The position numbers and the translations under genes were made by a program. Shown here one piece after another: positions 45,640 through 57,800 of a stretch of DNA of 64,000 nt; the first letter of the stretch is position 1, and each line of letters begins with the position of its first letter. Below the pieces are notes generated by a model. The model ran no database searches and was not told the origin of the DNA. It saw nothing but the letters and a program-made list of their open reading frames with translations. Location of the stretch: NCBI GenBank assembly GCA_963675135.1, contig OY776125.1, positions 40,578,513 through 40,642,512 of the forward strand, written 5' to 3'. Source of the DNA: Galeopsis tetrahit. Lineage: Eukaryota > Streptophyta > Magnoliopsida > Lamiales > Lamiaceae.

Positions 45640-48119
45640 TACTAAATTGTGTGTTAATTATATCAAACAATATTATTTCGAGTTCATTTCACATGTAAGT
45701 ACACACTTATTTGCTTGTGAAGTTATTGTTTACAGCTGGTCGGTGATTGAAGTGAATTATAAGAATGAATTCGAAAATGTGAGTGACGGGTGCTTGGATT
45801 CTGGTTGCAGGCTAAGGGTTGATGGACATGGAAGACAATTGTGGATTTATTTACTGATAAATTTAAGGGGCGACCTCGCGATTATTATGTATGTAATTTG
45901 TTTTGTGCTTTTTTTTTTCTTCTTCTCCCTTTTTACCAGTTTGTGGTAATTCATTTCTTAATTAGCTTTTTTTTTTTGTATATTCAAGAAATTATAAAGG
46001 AGCAGAGTTATATGGGAATTTCTCTTACTTGTATTTTAGTATTTGTATGGGTTTTGAACCACTGTACTTTTCCAGCACTTTTAGTATTTGTTAGTTATAT
46101 AGAAAATGTGAAAGACCAATTCCAAATGCTCTTTCTTTCTTCCATCCAGATGATAATTACTTGATATTGGTATTCTTGTGTTGAGGATATATGTACAAAG
46201 TAAGAGTTAGACTTAATTGAATATAATTTACTTACTGTTTGATATGCTTCTGCGAATGTTTGTATGAATGAGAAGTTGAGCATCAAGTAAACATCTATTG
46301 TTCTGGAGTTTTGAACAGTTATTATGGAATTTATAAACTGTACGTGTTGCTGTTCTTTTTTCCTCCTGAGTTAAAACTGTGATTTTCATATCTACTTAGG
46401 TTATCATTTTTATAGTTCGATGTGTTGACCCTCAGGCGTTGTGATACATCAAATGAGGAAGAAAATATGATATTTTTTGGTGTAATTTTGTTTTGCTGGA
46501 GTATCCTTTGCTTATGGTTTGAGTAAATTGATAAATTCTTGAACATAAAATATACTGAATGTGTAATCTGAACTTGGTTTCCAATTTGAGTTTTGATGCC
46601 TTAAGTTGACGACCGGTGTCTGCTGTGAAATCTGGACACATACAAGTTGATGGACAGATAGTGCCTATATCATATGTCGTCCGATCATCATAAAAAATTA
46701 GCCACTTTCTTCACATGTATAATTTTTAAACCCATTTTCTTCAAATATACATACTATTGTCTGTCTTTGTATTTCCTTTACAGTTGTATTTGAAGTTTAT
46801 TAATGTGTAAAATCTATTAACTTTTACTGTGACAATATGCCCTTCTTTTTCTTAATTGTTAATAGTTAATTAAAATTAGAGTAATTGACATACTGAAGGC
46901 TGTTGTAGGCATGAACCACCTGTTGATTCGGATGTCTTAACTATTTGTATGCCTGCATCAGTTCTTGTAAGTTATTTTAGTTGATTAAAGTTCAAGCGGT
47001 GTTTGCAAACTCTACAAAGTGGTGTATAATCATTTGTTTCTTCCAAAAGCTACTTCTCATAACTTTTGAAAAAAAGTGACTTATAGTTGAGAATTTTTTT
47101 TCTAACTTTTAGGTGCATCCGTGTGGGAAATATCGCAAGAACACAGTTGTCGGTATACTTCAAGCGGAGTATGACTTTGCACCATTATTTTGTATCCTAC
47201 TTTTTTTACAAATGATTTTTGATCATTATCTGCATCCACCCTATACTTCCAGGAAATGGCTACAGTATAAATGTACTTATATTTATTTTTTTATTGCAAT
47301 CACATTTTTTTATTTATATATATCACCATCTTTTCTCCCTTGGCATCTTCATATCAGCAATTCATCAGTTAGATCGCTTGGTCTCTAGACTTCTTATCCT
47401 AGCCAGAACTGCTTTTAAAGCTGACGTTTTCATGCAACAGGTATTCTGGTTTTATTAATTTGCTTATCTTGAAAAAATTATTACATGATGGTTGTACATT
47501 AATAATGAATTGGTAAGTTTCTGTCATATTATACACGTGTACTGAATCATCACCTCCTCTAAATGCTTAAACTATCAAAGTCGACCTTTAAATATTTAAT
47601 AGCTACCCCCTAAGGATAGGTGATGTTTTGTTTTAGAGGCCTATAACATTCGAACTTCTTTTAGAAATTGGTGGTATTGACATTTCACATTTGCACGCAA
47701 GTCTTCTTGTCATTTATTACTTTTGTAGCATATTGATTGACCGCATCATTAAGATTATAAACCATCAAAGAGCAAAGTATTTCAATATTTAATATCTCAA
47801 TAACATGTATACCATGTGCAATGGTCTACTTTTTGCTGCTGCATGTTAATTTTTATGCTTTCATGACTTTCTTGTTACAGATTGAATCAGGAGAGGTTAA
47901 GAAACAATATATTGCGAGGTTGGTTGGAGTTTTTCCTGAGAATGAGGTACTTAAATGCCAGTTTTAAGGACCTCTTATTTTCATCCTTGATGGTTCCTGT
48001 TCTTTCTGAAGAGCATTTTTGTTGATCGTTCATCTTTTTTTTTTAATATTTAATTTACAGCAAGTTGCTAATGTGAATGTCAACTACAACGCTCGAGAAG
48101 GAATTAACACAGTTTGGAG
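45640..48119 (+). pseudogene. Captured RNA pseudouridine synthase gene fragment
   Basis: At least eight exon-like blocks with GT...AG borders lie in order: to 45694 (YYFEFISHV), 45811-45888 (WTWKTIVDLFTDKFKGRPRD), about 46645-46682 (VDGQIVPISYV), 46909-46966 (HEPPVDSDVLTICMPASVL), 47113-47191 (VHPCGKYRKNTVVGILQAEY), 47358-47440 (HQLDRLVSRLLILARTAFKA), 47881-47946 (IESGEVKKQYIARLVGVFPE) and 48061-48119 (VANVNVNYNAREGINT). This matches, from memory, the plant RNA pseudouridine synthase 7 type of the RluA family. The catalytic Asp in the H-x-LD motif remains, but flanking family residues have changed (HRLD to HQLD, SGLL to SRLL). The C-terminal half and the original start are missing. Intron retention shows DNA-level capture rather than an mRNA copy. 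Confidence 0.8.
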
Positions 48120-49199
48120 GTGAGAACTTCTTATTCACGAGTAACAAGGGTTCTGGGGGTGTTAGTTCTAGTTGTATATTGGTATTTATGGCTAGAAAGA
48201 ATAATAGAAATTTGAGGATCGTGAGGAAAGCCATAGAGGAGGTGTGGGAGAGATCTTTTTCGTGGTGGCGTAGGTGTTTAGTCATCAGGAGTTTAATCTT
48301 TTTTCTGTATCTAACTTGGTTAGAGATTGGAGTTGTGCACTGTAGTTTCATTGTATTACTTTTTTTTTCTATTAAAATTTGTGGTTTCTTATAATAAATG
48401 TACAACAGTAGCCTCTTGTGTATTAGACAAGAATATTAATGATGTATGTTGCAAGAATTTTTACTTTTGTTTTCTCTTTGAAGGTTTTACCACTAGCTTC
48501 AATAAATAAAGATGTACATAGATGGACTTTTGTGCACCTGATGTATTCTCCCATCTTCAATAAAAATGCAATTGCAAGATTCCTCTGGTTCTGTAATGTG
48601 AAAAGCCAGTTACAATCTTTTTCTGATTTTATTTTTTTTGTCATTTTTCTTTAGCTTTTGTGTTGTTTATTCAGCTGATATATGTCGGGTTATGAATCTC
48701 CACTTTCAGATCTTGGTGGATAGTTTTTATGTTTTTTCTAGGAAGCTTTTAAGAACTATTCATGTGTTATGTGCTATATTATGGTCATTAATTAAATTTT
48801 TTCTTCCATTCTGAGATTAATTTTAGGATTTAAAGTATGACTCTTGTAGTTCTGTTTTTTTTTTAGAATAATGACATTGCAATATTGATGTTCAATTGTT
48901 TGTAGTTCTTTTCTTAGGATAAAACTTTTGTTTCCCGGTAAGCTTATATTTCGTTTATCATTTTATTTGGCAGGTGACAGATGTGTCGGTGAAAAATAAG
49001 CATACCTAAAGAAACATCGATAGGGAACTATTTCATCTACATTTTTTTTCAATTAACATGGTAATGTTTTTTTTTTAGATGTTAATCTAGATATTTGTAT
49101 GTTGAATGCTATTAAACATGCACATGTCTTTGGAGTAACAATTTTTTATCATATACCTTTTCTCTTTATAATTAGATTATAGTTTTATTGAATTTTTAT
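48120..49199. other. Unassigned interior of CACTA element
   Basis: It contains short open stretches on the plus strand but no domain I recognise. It may be intron or 3' flank of the captured gene. Confidence 0.4.
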
Positions 49200-49632
49200 C
49201 AATTGTTGATGATATTGTGAATTTGGTTTTAATGAGAGGGGACACATCACTAAATTGGTGACAAAACTAATTTTAGATTTAATGAGAGGTTTTTCTCTCA
49301 CTAAACTATGACGTTTAGTGACGGGATATTGAATTTTAATGAGGGGAATTTTTGTAATTAAATGTACTTTATAATGAGAGTAAAATGATGTTTTAGTGAC
49401 AGGAATGTCCATCATTAAAAATCTTTTAGTGAGAGTACATTTACTCTAATTATATACTTATTAGTGAGGGGACCCAATACCGTCACTATTGACCTTTAAC
49501 TAGAGAAGCAGTAATTAGAGGCCATGAGAGTCAATTTTCCGTCACTAAAAGTCATTAATGAAAGTATTTCAACTTTTAGCCACGGTTTTTACTCTCACTA
49601 AAAGCAGTTTTTTTTGTAGTGTACTTATTATG

Positions 49633-49760
49633 CATTGCAGGTAAATAAATCGGTCAAATATATTTTTTAATGCATTTTTCTGCACATGATCAAATTCACG
49701 GTTGATTTGAATTGCACACGAGCTAAGAATTTGACCGGTTCATTTACCTGCAGCAATGAT
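49633..49760. repeat. Imperfect inverted repeat just outside CACTA end
   Basis: The left arm TTGCAGGTAAATAAATCGGT and the right arm, inverted, CTGCAGGTAAATGAACCGGT both continue with CAAAT. The arms are about 27 bp and are separated by about 70 bp. No duplication is evident. Confidence 0.65.
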
Positions 49761-50579
49761 AGTAATTATACTGGATTTAAAACTTAGACGACCAACTTAT
49801 GAGATCAAAATTAAAATATAAATTCTATCGGGATCAAATTCAAAATTAGTCCACTTAAATTAAAGGATGCAAAAACCTTAATTCTAAAGTTAACTTGTCG
49901 AATTGAGAATAAGGCACGATGCCCCAACTATATATACATCAAGAGTGCAGGCCTCTAAGATAATTGGACCTTGATCTTTAAGCTAAAAGAAGCTAATTAA
50001 ATACATAGGTATAGGCCGAGACAATTAAATAACCCAATATAATTCACTCTACAATGGGTTTGAATATTTACACCTCCATTTGCGTTGAGAACACCCCGAT
50101 TGGTGCACCCCAAAATTTATCTAGGATAAATGTAACTCTCAAATTGTCCTAAATACTATTTTCTCCATAAAATTTCATTTAATAATCACACCCCCTCCCC
50201 AAAACCTAATTTATAACCCTATACTTCATTAATCTCATTTCATTTCCAAACCCCGCCGCGGTCCAGTCACAGCCCCCCCCCCCGCCTCCGTTGATCCATA
50301 CACCGCCCCCCGCCGTCAAGGCCCCATCCCTCTCCCTTTTTATATTTTTATGTATTTTTTTCGTTTCCCTCGCATTTTCTCTTCCCTTCCCCATCCACCA
50401 GCGTCGTCTCCCACCCACTAGGTCGCCCGACCCCAGATATCGACTGTTATTTGTCCTTCTCTATTTTTCTCCAATTTTTTTTGTTCAACCTGTTGCCGCT
50501 CCTGATCGACCTCACCACCGTCGTCGCCTGGCCTAAGATGTCGGCGCTGATGCCCCCAAGTTTGTGTAAATAGCCAGTC
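49761..50579. other. Spacer with C-rich low-complexity stretch
   Basis: No gene is recognised. The stretch 50240-50330 is C-rich (including a run of about 11 C) and gives Pro/Gly-rich chance frames on both strands. Confidence 0.5.
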
Positions 50580-51060
50580 CCCTCTCCAATAACCCCTCTC
50601 AAGTTGGAAGGTGAAGATTTTGAACACCCAACTTGCTACGAGGATATTGAAAACGGTCGACACCAATGGCTTTTGTGAATATGTCAGCAACTTGATTTTC
50701 GGTGGAAATCATGCAATGTCGAATAACTCAATTCACAATCTTTTCACGAACGAAATATATAAAAATCCATATCAACATGCTTACGGGGTTAACAAAAATA
50801 TGACAAGTTGCTTGATTGTCGCAAAAGAGCCACCATAACCATACAATCTTACAAATTGTTGTCTCCATAGCCCTATATTCAGCCTCGACCGATGATCGAG
50901 AAACAACATATTGTTTCTTGGTGCGCTAAGAAACGGATGAACCACCAAGAGAAATGAAATACCCCATGGACAAACGTCGAGTAAATGGACACCCCGTCCA
51001 ATCGACGTCACATTGACCGCTTAAATCGAAGCCACCATTGGCCAAAAGGAATATGCCTTG
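50580..51060 (-). pseudogene. Ty1/copia RNase H fragment
   Basis: The minus-strand frames contain CDVDWTGCPFTRRLSMGYFI, SRSSVEAEYRAMETTICKIV and ENQVADIFTKAIGVDRF, ending in NLHLPT and a stop. These are the conserved words of a copia RNase H and the pol C terminus. Stops and a shift interrupt it, and nothing else of that element is found nearby. Confidence 0.85.
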
Positions 51061-51324
51061 GCCCGGGGCATTCTTTAGATATCATGAACATTTTCTTATT
51101 AATTAGTATTTAAAAAATAATTTAATACTCTTGTTTAAAAGTAGTTTAATAAAATAAATTGGAGCGACAGAATGGAGGAAATGGGCGTCATTGACACGTT
51201 TGAAATTTTCTCTTTTTTTTTTCTACTGGCGCCCTTGGCGGCAAGTTATGTTTCAGACTTTTTTTTATTGGCACGTTTGAAATTTTCTCTTTTATTTTAT
51301 TTTAACTCATTTAAGTAATTAAAT

Positions 51325-51715
51325 AAAGTGCAATATTACTGAAAAGTGCAACACAATATTATTAAAAAGTGCAAATTGATATAACTGAAAAATGCAACAC
51401 AATATTAATAAAAAGTGTAAGTCATATATAACTGAAAAATGCAACTCAATATTACTAAAAAGTGTAAGTCACTATACCCGAAAAGTGTAAATGTCTATAA
51501 CTGAAAATTGCAACATAATTTTTATTAAAAAGTGCAAGTGAGTATAACTGAAAAATGTAACACAATATTAGTGAAAAATGTCAGTCATTATAACGGAAAA
51601 GGGCAACATAATATTATTAAAAGGTGCACGTCAATATTACTGAAAAGTGTAACTCAATTTTTAATGAAAAGTGTAAGTCACTATAATTGAAAAGTGCACA
51701 CTACAATTGAAAAAG
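51325..51715. repeat. Degenerate tandem array (AAAAGTGCAA units)
   Basis: About a dozen units of some 25-35 bp with the form ACTGAAAAGTGCAACACAATATT lie in tandem with strong drift. The function is unknown; it looks like an old minisatellite. Confidence 0.75.
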
Positions 51716-51774
51716 GCAACACTGAATCTACACAAGACCTGGTCAACTCAAGTTTTGAAAAGTCAACACTAAAA

Positions 51775-52501
51775 ATAGGGAAAGTTACAAATAAGTGCAT
51801 TTCACATAGAGTTTTTTCTATAAAGTTCAAGGTTTGAATAACGGCAAAAGCAAATTCATTCGTGTGAATGAAACTTCATCATTCAAAGAGATATTTTGTG
51901 AGATAACTCGTATGTCCCCAATTCTATTCGCAGGTAATCCATCGATTTCAAATTCTGTTGGGGGTATGAATAATTGTTGCTTAGATTCTGATTCTAATTT
52001 AGGGGGACTCATAGAGTTTTGTAAGATCAATTCAGAAAAATAGTAAATCTTTATGTGGTTATTCCTATTGAGAGGAACAGTATAAGTTCAATTGAGGAAA
52101 ATATTGTTGTAGAACGAAGTTTGGTTAGTATAATCATTACCATGAAAGATCTATTACCAGACCATTATGACATTTTTCCAATTTGTTAGCATTGGAATAT
52201 TATGAAGTATACAACCCCAATTTTATATCTGAATTAAAAAAGTGCATTTTACAGATTTATATGCAAATTTGATGTGTGCATATGTACTCTTTCCATACGC
52301 ATATGCAAAATTTTATATATAATATGCATATGTTCCTTATGCATATGTATATGTATATAAAAATGCAAAATTATGTTATTCCATACTTCATAATATTCTA
52401 ATGCTAACAAATTATATAGTTTCCCCCATAATTAAATAGGGAAAGTTACTAATAAGTGCATTTCACATAGAGTTTTTTCTATAAAGTTCAAGGTTTGAAT
52501 A
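51775..52501. repeat. 66-bp direct repeat bracketing about 0.6 kb
   Basis: 51775-51840 and 52436-52501 are identical except for one base (TTACAAATAAG against TTACTAATAAG). The bracketed 595 bp contain a 31-bp inverted repeat at 52180-52413 with AT-rich filler. Confidence 0.88.
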
Positions 52502-53009
52502 TTATTTCTAATAAGTCCAAAGCAACACTTAGATTGACAAAGTTACCCTTGGAATTAAAATTATGGTTAATATATCTTCATTATTCGAGATTTTGAAATT
52601 TTATATAAAGATTTTAAAGATCATCAAAATTTGTGCTTAATTAGTGGGATTACCAAATGTTAAAACTTTTCTAATATAAGAGACAGTTGAATCTGAAACA
52701 AGTTCTAAAATTTATAATACATTTGGTTATTTGTTGGATATTGAAAGAATTCTATTTTAATGTCCATTATGAAGGGTGAAGTGTTAACTCGAGAGTTCTT
52801 GGGTATTATGAATATTTCTATTTTATTATAAATATAAGCTTTTGTTAGTGTTAAGTAAAGTAAGAATATGTGATGGAAATAAAAATGTTTGAGAGACTTT
52901 TAAAAGGGGTTTTTAATAGAATATGAGTAGTATTTAAAAAATAATTTAATATAATATATATATTTAAGATCCGTTTAATGAAATAAATTGGAGCGTTTTG
53001 AATAACAAT

Positions 53010-54430
53010 TGTTGGTCCCAAAAGGAGTGTGACACGTGTATGGGGGGGGGGGGGAAATACACGTGTGTGTGTTTTTCTTTAAAACTTTTGCAAGTAATCA
53101 ACACAAATAATCAGAGTAAAGTAAGTTACACAGTGTGTCAAGTCCTATGAAAATACTAACAGTAGATTCTAAGAATTCTTAACAGTATGCAACTTGTATG
53201 CGGAATAAAAGATAGGCCCTATTATACTCCTTAAATAAATATGCACTTAAATACTAGGTTATCAAATAGCAAATAGCAGTTATAACAACACAAAAGCTAA
53301 AACAATAAGATAAATGCAGTAAGTAAGAACACAAGACGTATAGTGGTTCAGAGACTAAACTGCTCCTACGTCCACTCTCCTAATTTAATAGGATAATTCC
53401 TTAATCACTTCGGAATTAGCTTGTTTTTACAGTGCCAAGGTGCACTCTACTTCTTCTCCTTCTCTTCTCTTGATTTCTTACAACCTTCTCTCGTTGCAAT
53501 ACTCTCAATCTCCACTACGAACTCAACATTACTCTCAATCTATCTCTTAAGGTGAAAGTAGGATTTTGTTCTAGTACCAACTAATTGTGTGATATCCTTT
53601 ACAAATTAAGGACGAATATAAAGGATATGATATCACTGTCTAAGCTTTGGATAATCAAACAATAAGCTTGCCTAGTGGGGACTAAAGGTAACACTCACAA
53701 ATGAATATGCTTAAAAGCTTTAATCTCTCGAGTGTTTTGAATATGCTAAAAAGATATCTCTAGAATGTGTATAGCTTGTGTCTTGATGTATGTCCCGTTA
53801 CCCTTCTTGAAATGATTCAAGATGTGGCCTATTTATAGATGAAGCAAACTATCCGTTGGTGGAGATAGCAAGCTTATCCATAAATTTGAACTTTCAAATT
53901 GTTCAGGGGCCTGCATGCAAATAGTACATGTATTCACGTCCATTCTGCATTTTGCATTCCATCATCAGAGTTTGTTATGCGCAGTGACAGGTGGCTCTCA
54001 TTCTTTGGCTAATTTTGGAATAATTCTGTCCTTCCCGCTAACGGCCTCGTACTGGGTAAGGTGCCTAGTCATTCATCGTCTTTGACCATAAGTATGCCAA
54101 GTCCAAAGTATATGAATATCCATATTCATCATACTTGACTTTTGTCGTTCAGCATGTTTGTATTCTAGAGTCTTTGTCACTTTCTTCATAACACTTCAGC
54201 TCCTTGTCTTCAATGATACTTGTCTTCATGTGCTTTGTGCTTTTCAGGTCATTTGTCATAGATTCAAGGAATGATCTATCTAATAAAAATTAAAGCTCCC
54301 TAACATATATGAGCTTTTTCTAACCTGAAAATCTAGACTTGGCAAATCATCATACTTGGGGTTTTACTTAGGGTTTTGGTATCAAATCAAAATCAAAATT
54401 TCTTTTATTAATATAAACCATATCCCAACA
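53010..54430 (-). repeat. 3' LTR of minus-strand SIRE element (1421 bp)
   Basis: On the plus strand it begins TGTTGGTCCCAAAAGG and ends ATATCCCAACA, so it has TG...CA ends on the element strand. It is bordered internally by the polypurine tract. It shares the start, the end and the G-run hairpin with the LTRs at 38574 and 60446 but is more diverged. The block near 53340 (TAGTGGTTCAGAGAC) is also shared. Confidence 0.9.
53032..53066. other. Hairpin with G-run loop at U5 end of LTR
   Basis: ACACGTGTAT and ATACACGTGT form a perfect 10-bp inverted repeat around a run of 13 G and AA. Compared with 38598-38625, one base pair is changed on both arms (A/T to C/G). Confidence 0.8.
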
Positions 54431-54448
54431 ATTTCCCCCTTTTTGATG
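54431..54448 (-). promoter_or_regulatory. Polypurine tract of SIRE element
   Basis: On the minus strand AAAAAGGGGGAAAT lies directly before the LTR start TTGTTGGG. This is the primer site for plus-strand DNA synthesis. Confidence 0.85.
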
Positions 54449-54875
54449 ATGCCAAAACCTACTTACTTCAAAAGATCCATAGGGATTTCTTTTTCAGTAG
54501 ATTTGACAAAAACAGGACAACTAGCATGTATCTTCTATACTTAGAAAAATTTCACAGAATAAATTCAGATAATTAACCTAAAAAGGGCTAAGTTCTCTGA
54601 GTTCTATAAAACTTGATCTAAGCAAGAATCAAATTAAAATCATTTTGCTAGAGCCTATTTTTAGACAAAAATAACACAAGTATAAAGACTCAAAAATTGT
54701 TGTCCAGTGCATGAGATAGATAATCAACATCCAAAATAAGACAGCATAATGTAAGAGCAGAAAGTTGTAAGTTCTAGCTCTTAAGGAGCAACAATTGTCT
54801 GGTAATTAAAATAAACATAGATTAAAAATTCATGATAGTTTGAATTGAATCTTGACTTGACCTTCGACAGCTTCA

Positions 54876-57800
54876 TCACTCGGCTGCATCTGCCTTCTTC
54901 TTCAGAAAAGATGGGAGTTCCTTGAACAGTGGAGTTAGCCCATATGATGTAAAGTGCCTATTCTTCAAGGTCATGACCTCCTCGTTCTTCCCAATCAAAT
55001 CTTCATCCTTGACAAGTTGCACAAACTCATCAGTAATAGCCTTCCTATCAATGCCTTTACCATCAGCCTTCATTGGTGGAGTCCAGAAAATCTGTTCAGG
55101 AGCTTTGACCATCACTTTCTCCTTTTGAGCAGCTCCAAGAATCTTTGTGTACAAATCTGGATAATTCTCCATCATAAAACCTTCATAAAGACCATCAATG
55201 TCTTCAAAGTCTCCCCATCTCTTCACAACAAAGAAGAGATGATCCCATACTCGATTGGCTTCATCCCAAGCACCATTGAGTTCAGTAGGAACCCAGCTGT
55301 CAGTATGAGGGATCCTTTTCCTTTTCAAGGTTTTAGACTTCCTTTTTGCTCTATTTTGCCATCATCAAGGCATAGAAACTTTTGTAAGATTTAGAATTTC
55401 CTGGATTAAAGTCTTTGTGCCTCTTCAACCTGCACTCTTCAGCATCATTGAACATCTTGGTTCTTTCTTCAATAATAAGCTTCCTCACTCCTTTTCTAGT
55501 TTATGCATCTTGTCCAGCTCCTTCTACAAAGATGTTTACAACCTCTTCAAATACATGAGCTTTGTCTTTCACAAGATCAGCAACAGTAACTTCAGGAGAA
55601 GCTCTTCTAAAAGGAAGTTTATCTTCCCTTCTAATCAAGGTTGGAATTTCCATCACTTCATCATCATCTGGTTCACTTAACTTGTACTTCTTGCTTTTCT
55701 CTTGATCAGAAATATCAGCAAGCTTCTTTCTCTTCAAAGTTGGTTTCCTTATTTTTCCACTTCTAGTTTTGGGACAGTTCTCTTTTTCTGTCACATCAGT
55801 AATTTCCAAAACTTTTGCTTTCCCCTTTCCCCTTTCCCTTGCTACCTTCCCCCTTACTCTTCTCACCCTCCTTCAACAGATCTTCCCCCTTCTTCTTATT
55901 TTCCCCCTTTTTGGCATCATCAAATGCCTCAAGGTTGATGGGGTCAGCAGGGTTGGCATCAATCTTAGCCATAGTAAGTGAGAGTTCTTGTTGGTAGGTG
56001 TCCATCCTTTTTATCTGGGCAGAAATGGGGTCAACATGATTCAATAGAAATGCAGAAATAGTGGAACTTACAGACTCTTCCACTTGCTTCTTCACGGCCT
56101 GATCAACTTGGTTCTTCATCATCTTGATTATGCCTTACAAGTTGTCTTTAAATAGATCAGAAGCAGCATTTAGTGAACTCTTGATGGTCTCTCTAATCAG
56201 TTGATCTCTTTGACTCCCCATAGACTGAGTCAGCTTTTCAATATCTTTCGACAGCATCTGGGAAATCTCTTCCTTCTCCTTGGCAACATTATCCTTTATC
56301 CTCAGAATTTCCTCCCTATCCTTCTTGATCAACTCTTTCTCAGTGTGGAAGTATGTGATAACAGCATCTGACATGATCTTTGATGACTCTCCAATCTTGA
56401 GGGTCGAGTCCTTCACTTCCTTTCCAACACTGTCCATCTTTTTATCAAAGGTCTCAAAACCTTTTTCAACAGCTTCTAGCTTTATGGTTGTGGAGTTCAT
56501 CTTTTCTTCCAAACTCTCCACCTTAATGCATAAGTCCATAGCATTATTATCAACAGTTTCTTCCAAATCTTCCATCCTTCTTGTCATCCTCCTTGCCTTT
56601 GTGTTCAAGTTGAGTAAAGACTTGTGATGGGCTTTATTTGTTGGAATGATAGTTTCATCCAAACTATCTCTCACGTATTTTCCCATGTTTAGGCATAAGC
56701 CTACAACATTCTCCAGCCTCTTCCTCTCAACTTCATTGATTTGTTCAATCTCAGAATTGAACTCCTCCATCACTGCCTTCATTCTTCCATCCTCCTTATC
56801 AATGATGCAGACTTCAGTCAAAGGAGAAGCATCTAGGTGAATTGGGAACTCCATCGATGTTGATGGTGCTGCAGGTATTGCCTCATTTTCCAAGGGCTTC
56901 TTCATAGCAGCTGGTTCCTCAGTCTTCACAGCTTCTTTTTGAGCAATATTGGCCTCCACTTCGTCTTTCCTGGCCTCAGCTTTAGTGACTTCAGCAGGAG
57001 TTGACTCATTCAACTCAGCATCATGAATGTTAGGATTTTCAGCAGTTTTCTCAGTTGAAGGTTCAAAAATGACAATTTCCATGGATGCAGTGGCTTCAAC
57101 AGCTGGCTGTATTTCTTCTTTAACATTTTTAATCAATTGACCTTGGTCAATTTCATCAATCTTTCCTCCTTCACTTGTTTCTCCATTCTTTATTTCCTCA
57201 ATGGCAGTCTCAATTCCATCAAAGAATTCTTTCTCAGCAGGCTTTTGGCTTTCATTTTCTCCTTCAGTGATGTCTACCTCCATAACAGCATTCTCTTCAT
57301 CATTTTTGTCCTCAACAAATTTGGACACTTCTTCAGTCTTGTCCTCAGTGCTCTTGGACATTTCAACATCCTCCTCAATCATGTCTTCAATGTTCAAATC
57401 AATCCAGCAATAATGGATTGAACAGCTTCCTTCTGAATCTTGATGTTCACCAAGTTGGCAAATAGCCTTTCATCAGTTAATTCAAAAGTGGATTCCACTT
57501 CAGCAAATTCTGTCAATCTGGCTTCCTCATTTTCCCACCAGTCCAGTCCCTTGGACTCAATCACTTTCCCAATATCGTACATGGATTTCTTCCTTATATC
57601 AGCAATCAATCTAAGATCATAGAAGATTGATCTTAAATCAGGATATTTGGCAAGTTGGGGATAAAGTTGGTCTAGGAAAAATTTGGATTCATCTCTCAAT
57701 GACATTTCATAGGTGTATTCAGGGGCTGTATCTGACTTAGATGAGGGTTGAGGTTCATCAAAAAGAATGGTTATGGGGGTGTCAGACTTGTAGACAGTTT

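Larger units (their letters stand above)
44328..49621. mobile_element. CACTA (En/Spm) element, 5.3 kb, carrying host exons
   Basis: The ends are CACTACAAGGAAAACAACTTT and, inverted, CACTACAAAAAAAACTGCTTT, flanked by the 3-bp duplication TAC (44325-44327 and 49622-49624). Both are diagnostic of CACTA elements. The subterminal regions (44340-44520 and 49200-49600) hold many copies of a TTAGTGAGAG / TCACTAAAA motif in both orientations. No transposase is recognised, so the element is non-autonomous. Inside lie exon fragments of an RNA pseudouridine synthase gene with their introns and a three-copy 89-bp tandem repeat. Confidence 0.9.
51061..53009. other. AT-rich spacer with several repeat structures
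   Basis: No gene is supported. It holds a degenerate tandem array (51325-51715), a 66-bp direct repeat (51775-51840 and 52436-52501), a 31-bp inverted repeat (52180-52210 and 52383-52413) and a diverged direct repeat of about 65 bp (51104-51166 and 52928-52995). Confidence 0.6.

Noticed and set aside
45640..48119. A functional pseudouridine synthase gene
   Set aside because: The start and the C-terminal half are missing and it lies wholly inside CACTA ends, so a captured fragment is more likely.
50206..50536. Gly/Trp-rich or Pro-rich frames
   Set aside because: These come from a C-rich low-complexity stretch and have no gene structure.
51827..52043. Overlapping frames on both strands (67-69 codons)
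   Set aside because: I considered an organellar fragment because of the composition but recognise no organellar gene. It lies inside the 66-bp direct-repeat bracket.
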